A DNA stretch of 19,756 bases from Oscillospiraceae bacterium (GTDB lineage Bacteria; Bacillota; Clostridia; Oscillospirales; Acutalibacteraceae): contig CADBOL010000084.1 in NCBI GenBank assembly GCA_902796295.1, forward strand, positions 1-19,756, written 5' to 3'. Under the pieces are notes generated by a model. The model was not told where the DNA came from and ran no database searches. It saw only the letters and a program-made list of their open reading frames with translations. The position numbers and the translations under genes are program-made. Of this stretch, positions 16,058 through 19,756 are shown piece by piece. The number at the start of each line of letters is the position of its first letter. Within the stretch, counting starts at the first letter, position 1.

Positions 16058-17542
16058 ATGAAAAAAATTCTTCTTTCATCAATATCCGTTTTGCTTGTGC
16101 TCACTCTTATATTCTGCACCGGCACATTGTCATTTGCAGATGACGCCGCGCCCGCGGAGGATTCGCCCTTCAGAATAAGCGTTACGGTCAACGGAGACAC
16201 AAAAAGCGAAAAAGGTTTTTGCTGGTACACCAAGACATCAACCGATTCTCTTGTTGAAATAGAGGGGGTTGATGCGTCAAAAATAACTTATGAAGACGTT
16301 TTTGAGTGGGAAGGAAATTTCTGCCACAAGGCAAAGGCGTCAGGCCTCGAGCCCGGCAGAGAATACAAGTATACCGTAGGCAGCAAGTCGGTCAGAAGCG
16401 CACAGGGCGTTTTTGTCACGGATGACGGCGACAGCAGTCTTGATTTCATCGCGATTGCCGATGTTCAGGCGAGCTCTGCCGAGAATTTTGAAAAGGGCGC
16501 AGATACTCTCAGAGCCGCTTTCTCAACAATGCCCGGGGCCGAATTCGTCATCAACGCAGGCGATTTCACCAATGACTCCACAAATGAGGAGTGGGATTTA
16601 TATGCCTCTTCCTTTGACTCTCTGAATCTCCGCTCCACACTCGCCCCCGTAGCCGGCAATCATGACGGCCTCGGCGTATGGAACTGGTTCAGCAATCTTT
16701 TCAATCTCGATACATCCGAGAGCGTACAGGTGCTCAACGGCGTGAATTATTCCTTTGATTACGGCAATGCGCATATAGCGGTGCTGAACACCAACGATTT
16801 ATTCTCGCTCTCGCTCGCACAGCTCAAATGGCTTAAAAATGATATGAATTCCACCGATAAGGACTGGAAAATCATTTCAATGCATAAAACGCCCTACACT
16901 CTCGGAAAAGACGGCAAATGGCCCGACGCACTCTATCTTCAGCAGTCGCTCACAAAGGTTGCCGATGAGTGCGGAGTTGACCTTATTCTCAGCGGTCACG
17001 ATCACCAGTATCTGAGGACAAAGCCCCTCAAAGGGAACAAACTCAGCGATGACGGCACGACCTATGTGCTGCTCGGCACAGCCGGCTCAAAGAGATATGA
17101 GGTGCGCAAGTTCCTCGCGGATTCATTCATGAATACGGATTATATCGCCGCTCTGACAGTTCAGAGGGGTGACTACGGCAACACCTGGAACGGTAAAGAC
17201 TTTGACACCAAAAAGCCGGAAAACGTAGGCGGATGCTTTAACACCGTCAGTATTGAAGGCGGTAAGCTGACATTCAATTCATATATCCTTTCGGACGAAA
17301 TGACAGATGAAAACGGCGAACGCCTCATAACAAACACCGATTCATTCACGCTCACAAAAGAAACGGGCAAAAACAAGGCGACTTTCACCGTTGACAACAC
17401 CACAAGCGAAGCCGAATATTATCTCGGAATAGTGCCGAGCTTCTGCGCGCTTGCCGCCTATGCTTTCGGGGTCTGGCTGCCGACATTCCTGTGGATTGTT
17501 CCCCGTATTCTTGACAGCGTTATAAACGAAGATACATTCTGA
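16058..17542 (+). CDS. Secreted metallophosphoesterase, purple-acid-phosphatase-like, C-terminal membrane anchor
   Basis: This 494-residue exported phosphoesterase starts with a signal peptide (MKK, then a hydrophobic core; likely cleavage after A27). A fibronectin-III-like N-terminal domain (about 38-125) precedes the calcineurin-like catalytic domain, as in purple acid phosphatases. Metal-ligand motifs are D135 in ADVQ, D169 in GDFTN, N201 and H202 in GNHDG, H276 in MHKTP, and H314 and H316 in SGHDHQ. The usual His of the first D-x-H motif is Gln137. A hydrophobic segment at about 457-483 followed by a short charged tail suggests the enzyme stays anchored on the outer face of the membrane. 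GGGAGG (16045-16050) fixes the start. The following gene is a paralogue. The phosphorylated substrate is unknown. Confidence 0.87.
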   Translation: MKKILLSSISVLLVLTLIFCTGTLSFADDAAPAEDSPFRISVTVNGDTKSEKGFCWYTKTSTDSLVEIEGVDASKITYEDVFEWEGNFCHKAKASGLEPGREYKYTVGSKSVRSAQGVFVTDDGDSSLDFIAIADVQASSAENFEKGADTLRAAFSTMPGAEFVINAGDFTNDSTNEEWDLYASSFDSLNLRSTLAPVAGNHDGLGVWNWFSNLFNLDTSESVQVLNGVNYSFDYGNAHIAVLNTNDLFSLSLAQLKWLKNDMNSTDKDWKIISMHKTPYTLGKDGKWPDALYLQQSLTKVADECGVDLILSGHDHQYLRTKPLKGNKLSDDGTTYVLLGTAGSKRYEVRKFLADSFMNTDYIAALTVQRGDYGNTWNGKDFDTKKPENVGGCFNTVSIEGGKLTFNSYILSDEMTDENGERLITNTDSFTLTKETGKNKATFTVDNTTSEAEYYLGIVPSFCALAAYAFGVWLPTFLWIVPRILDSVINEDTF

Positions 17543-17575
17543 TTGAAATCATAATTACAATCTGAAGGTGATTTT

Positions 17576-19009
17576 ATGAAAAAAGCCCTCGCTTTGCTTC
17601 TGGCTATCATTTTTGCGGCCGTCCCGTGTATGACGGGCTTCGCGATGAGCGAAGAGAGCTGGTATGAATACTGGGAAACGGACGAGTCTCAGAGCGGAAT
17701 CACCGTGTTTCCGGGAAGCGATGAGAGCGAAAGACGCTTTTCCTGGTACAGCGGTTCCGGGTCTGAGCCGAAGGTTGAGATTACCGAGAGCGGTACCGGA
17801 AGCAAAAAAGTTTTTTCCGGAGAATGCATAAAGACATACAGCGGAGATTACGCGAACAAAGTCACCGTTACCGGTCTGAAAGAGGGAACGGAATACACCT
17901 ATGTCTGCGTGAGCGGAGATTACCGCTCGGATGAGTATGAAATCAGAACAGCAGACGGGAAAGCGTTTACGGCAATGTATGTGACCGATATCCATATTTC
18001 AGATGGTGAGGATGAAGAGGCGGATTCCGTCAGGGATGATGCCCTGCTTTACAACAATGTGATTGAGGCAGCCGGAAACATTTCCGGTATTGACATAATC
18101 CTCTCCGCCGGAGACCAGGCCTCGAGAGGCCTTGAAAGAGAATACAAGGGGCTTTCGGCTTCACCTGCCGGCAGAGGCATAACGTTCGCTCCTGCAATCG
18201 GCAATCACGACCGCAAGGGTGTGGATTTCAGGACTTTCAAAAACCTGCCCAATGAGAAAAAGGACGGTCTTAATACATCCTATATAGGTTTTGATTACTG
18301 GTTCTTAAAGGGAGATACTCTCTTTATGGTCCTCGAGAGCAACAACGGCAGCGGGATAGACCACCACGCATTCATGGAATCCGCCGTAAAGCAGAATAAA
18401 GATGTAAGATGGCGTGTAGTCATAATGCATCACGACCTTTACAGCGGGCGTATTCCGCACCGTGAGAGCGAAAACGAGCTCCTGCGTCTGATATGGGGGC
18501 CGATGTTTTCGGAGTTTCAGATTGATCTCGCCCTTCTCGGTCACAGCCACTATTATTCCGTTTCGGATGTGCTTTATAACAACAAAACAGTAACGGAGAT
18601 AAAAGGAAACGATGAGCTTGTAAACGCGCCGGGCACCGTGAGCATTGTCTCGGGCTCAATCAATCACCCGCGCACAGGCGAGGAAGAGCTTGCTTTCAAC
18701 GACACGCTCGGCTATTACTATAAAGAGCAGGGCAGTCAGATTATATTCAACCTGATTGATTTCAAAGAGGAATCCATAACGGTGAAATCATATTCATATG
18801 ATACCGGTGAGCAGTTCAACACACTGACTTTAAAAAAGGATTCGCAAAGAGGCGGGCATCCCGAAAAGGGAGCACCTTTATATCAGCCGTTAATAAACCT
18901 CGCGGGCACAATATACCAGTTTTTCAATAATATCAGCGTGTGGCAGAGACTTAAAGAATCCGGATTTGAAGTAAGCTTGACCGATGTATTATTCAAGGGA
19001 AACAGGTAA
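17576..19009 (+). CDS. Secreted metallophosphoesterase, paralogue of the preceding gene
   Basis: This 477-residue exported protein has a signal peptide (likely cleavage after A23) and the same order of domains as its neighbour. First comes a beta-rich fibronectin-like domain (RFSWYSGSGSEPKVEI, then VTGLKEGTEYTY). The calcineurin-like phosphoesterase domain follows with D138 and H140 in TDIHIS, D180 in AGDQ, N210 and H211 in GNHDR, H285 in MHHD, and H323 and H325 in GHSHYY. Unlike its neighbour it keeps the His of the first motif and has no clear C-terminal membrane segment. Sequence differs enough that the pair is an old duplication. GAAGGTG (17564-17570) precedes the ATG. The next gene encodes another phosphodiesterase, which supports a phosphate-release role. 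Confidence 0.87.
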   Translation: MKKALALLLAIIFAAVPCMTGFAMSEESWYEYWETDESQSGITVFPGSDESERRFSWYSGSGSEPKVEITESGTGSKKVFSGECIKTYSGDYANKVTVTGLKEGTEYTYVCVSGDYRSDEYEIRTADGKAFTAMYVTDIHISDGEDEEADSVRDDALLYNNVIEAAGNISGIDIILSAGDQASRGLEREYKGLSASPAGRGITFAPAIGNHDRKGVDFRTFKNLPNEKKDGLNTSYIGFDYWFLKGDTLFMVLESNNGSGIDHHAFMESAVKQNKDVRWRVVIMHHDLYSGRIPHRESENELLRLIWGPMFSEFQIDLALLGHSHYYSVSDVLYNNKTVTEIKGNDELVNAPGTVSIVSGSINHPRTGEEELAFNDTLGYYYKEQGSQIIFNLIDFKEESITVKSYSYDTGEQFNTLTLKKDSQRGGHPEKGAPLYQPLINLAGTIYQFFNNISVWQRLKESGFEVSLTDVLFKGNR

Positions 19010-19019
19010 GGAAGATTAT

Positions 19020-19756
19020 ATGCTTGTGATTGCACACAGAGGGGCAAACAGATACGCTCCCCAGAATACGCTTGACGCGTTCAGAAAAGCCATAGAGCAG
19101 AAGGCCGACGGTGTGGAGACCGATGTCAGAATCACCAAGGACGGCCATCTTGTGCTCTGCCATAACAGCACCATCAAGGCGACTTCGGACGGCAGCGGCA
19201 GGGTGAATGAAAAATACCTCGGTGAGCTTTTCAACTATGATTTCGGCTCCTGGTACGGCTCGAGATTTGAAAACACCGCCATACCGACGCTCGATGAATT
19301 TCTCAGGGAAATGAAGGCGGGCGGAGCGGGGCTTATAGATATCGAGCTCAAGCGCGACAAACTCGGCAAAAACATAGTATCCCGTGTTATCGACCTTGTG
19401 AGAAAGTATTCGCTTGAGGATAAAGTGCTTCTTTCAAGTTTTGATACAAATCTGCTGCGCCTGGCAAAAGAGATTGAGCCATCTGTAAAAACGGGGCGGC
19501 TCTATCCCATTTTCGGAAACGCCGTTGCCACAAAGCTCGGCGACCCCGTGCGCAACGCATACAGAAACGGTTATGATTATCTCCTTCCTTTCAGAAGCTA
19601 CTTCACCGGGGATATTGTCAGGCGAGCCCACGAATACGGCATCAAGGTGATGCCCTGGACCGTGAATAAGATAGAGCTTATTCCGAAATTCATGCAGTGG
19701 GGAGTCGACGGTATTATAACGGATTACCCCGACATAAGGAGGCATAAGATAGAATC
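19020..19756 (+). CDS. Glycerophosphodiester phosphodiesterase, 3'-truncated by the window edge
   Basis: The enzyme hydrolyses glycerophosphodiesters to glycerol-3-phosphate and an alcohol. About 245 residues are present and the frame is open to the last base. The GDPD signature is visible: H6 in AHRGAN, E33 and D35 in VETDV, H48 in LCHNST and E109 in DIELK, giving the catalytic His pair and the acidic metal triad. The C-terminal part has the family's VMPWTVN and GVDGIITDYP motifs, so little is missing. Two usual residues differ: Q15 in APQNT (usually PENT) and N49 after H48 (usually HD). There is no signal peptide, so it is probably cytoplasmic. AAGGAAG (19008-19014) is the ribosome binding site, 10 bases after the preceding stop. 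Confidence 0.92.
   Translation, partial: MLVIAHRGANRYAPQNTLDAFRKAIEQKADGVETDVRITKDGHLVLCHNSTIKATSDGSGRVNEKYLGELFNYDFGSWYGSRFENTAIPTLDEFLREMKAGGAGLIDIELKRDKLGKNIVSRVIDLVRKYSLEDKVLLSSFDTNLLRLAKEIEPSVKTGRLYPIFGNAVATKLGDPVRNAYRNGYDYLLPFRSYFTGDIVRRAHEYGIKVMPWTVNKIELIPKFMQWGVDGIITDYPDIRRHKIE

Overview
The window is a dense block of 19 protein-coding genes, all on the + strand. The first gene, der, lacks its 5' end at the left edge, and the last, a glycerophosphodiester phosphodiesterase, runs off the right edge. The longest gap between genes is 58 bases, and many neighbours overlap or abut. I see no rRNA, tRNA, IS element, CRISPR array, riboswitch or convincing rho-independent terminator. Base composition looks roughly balanced. 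The gene content (ClpE-type Clp ATPase with a Cys4 zinc finger, two-ATPase ECF transporter core beside truA, DUF5711-like membrane protein, CvpA, PgsA) and the AGGAGG-type ribosome binding sites point to a low-to-mid-GC Gram-positive bacterium. My guess is an uncultured gut-type member of the class Clostridia (Oscillospirales-like); this is inference.

Region 1 (1-3920), genome maintenance and RNA/ribosome functions: der (ribosome-assembly GTPase), ruvC-ruvA-ruvB (the complete Holliday-junction branch-migration and resolution machine) and a class I SAM-dependent methyltransferase of the RlmI/RlmK-like family. RuvB carries an Arg in place of the first Gly of its Walker A motif.

Region 2 (3921-7245): ecfA1-ecfA2-ecfT, the shared energising module of ECF vitamin/metal transporters, followed by truA. 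This is the order common in Firmicutes, but the ribosomal-protein genes that usually flank it are absent here. A small perfect hairpin lies just upstream.

Region 3 (7246-12120), envelope and proteostasis: a membrane-anchored DUF5711-like protein, a CvpA-family membrane protein, PgsA (first step of phosphatidylglycerol synthesis) and a ClpE-like unfoldase.

Region 4 (12121-16041), carbohydrate oxidoreduction: a 674-residue fusion of a TIM-barrel sugar isomerase/epimerase with a Gfo/Idh/MocA dehydrogenase, a second stand-alone Gfo/Idh/MocA dehydrogenase, and a short-chain dehydrogenase resembling SDR-type D-mannonate/fructuronate oxidoreductases. Together they look like a small keto-sugar pathway. 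The fusion is the most interesting item in the window, because dehydrogenase plus TIM-barrel partner is the enzyme pairing used in 3-keto-glycoside cleavage as well as in inositol-type catabolism.

Region 5 (16042-19756), phosphoester hydrolysis: two paralogous secreted metallophosphoesterases with purple-acid-phosphatase-like layout (one with a C-terminal membrane anchor), then a glycerophosphodiester phosphodiesterase. These could together release phosphate from extracellular and lipid-derived phosphoesters.
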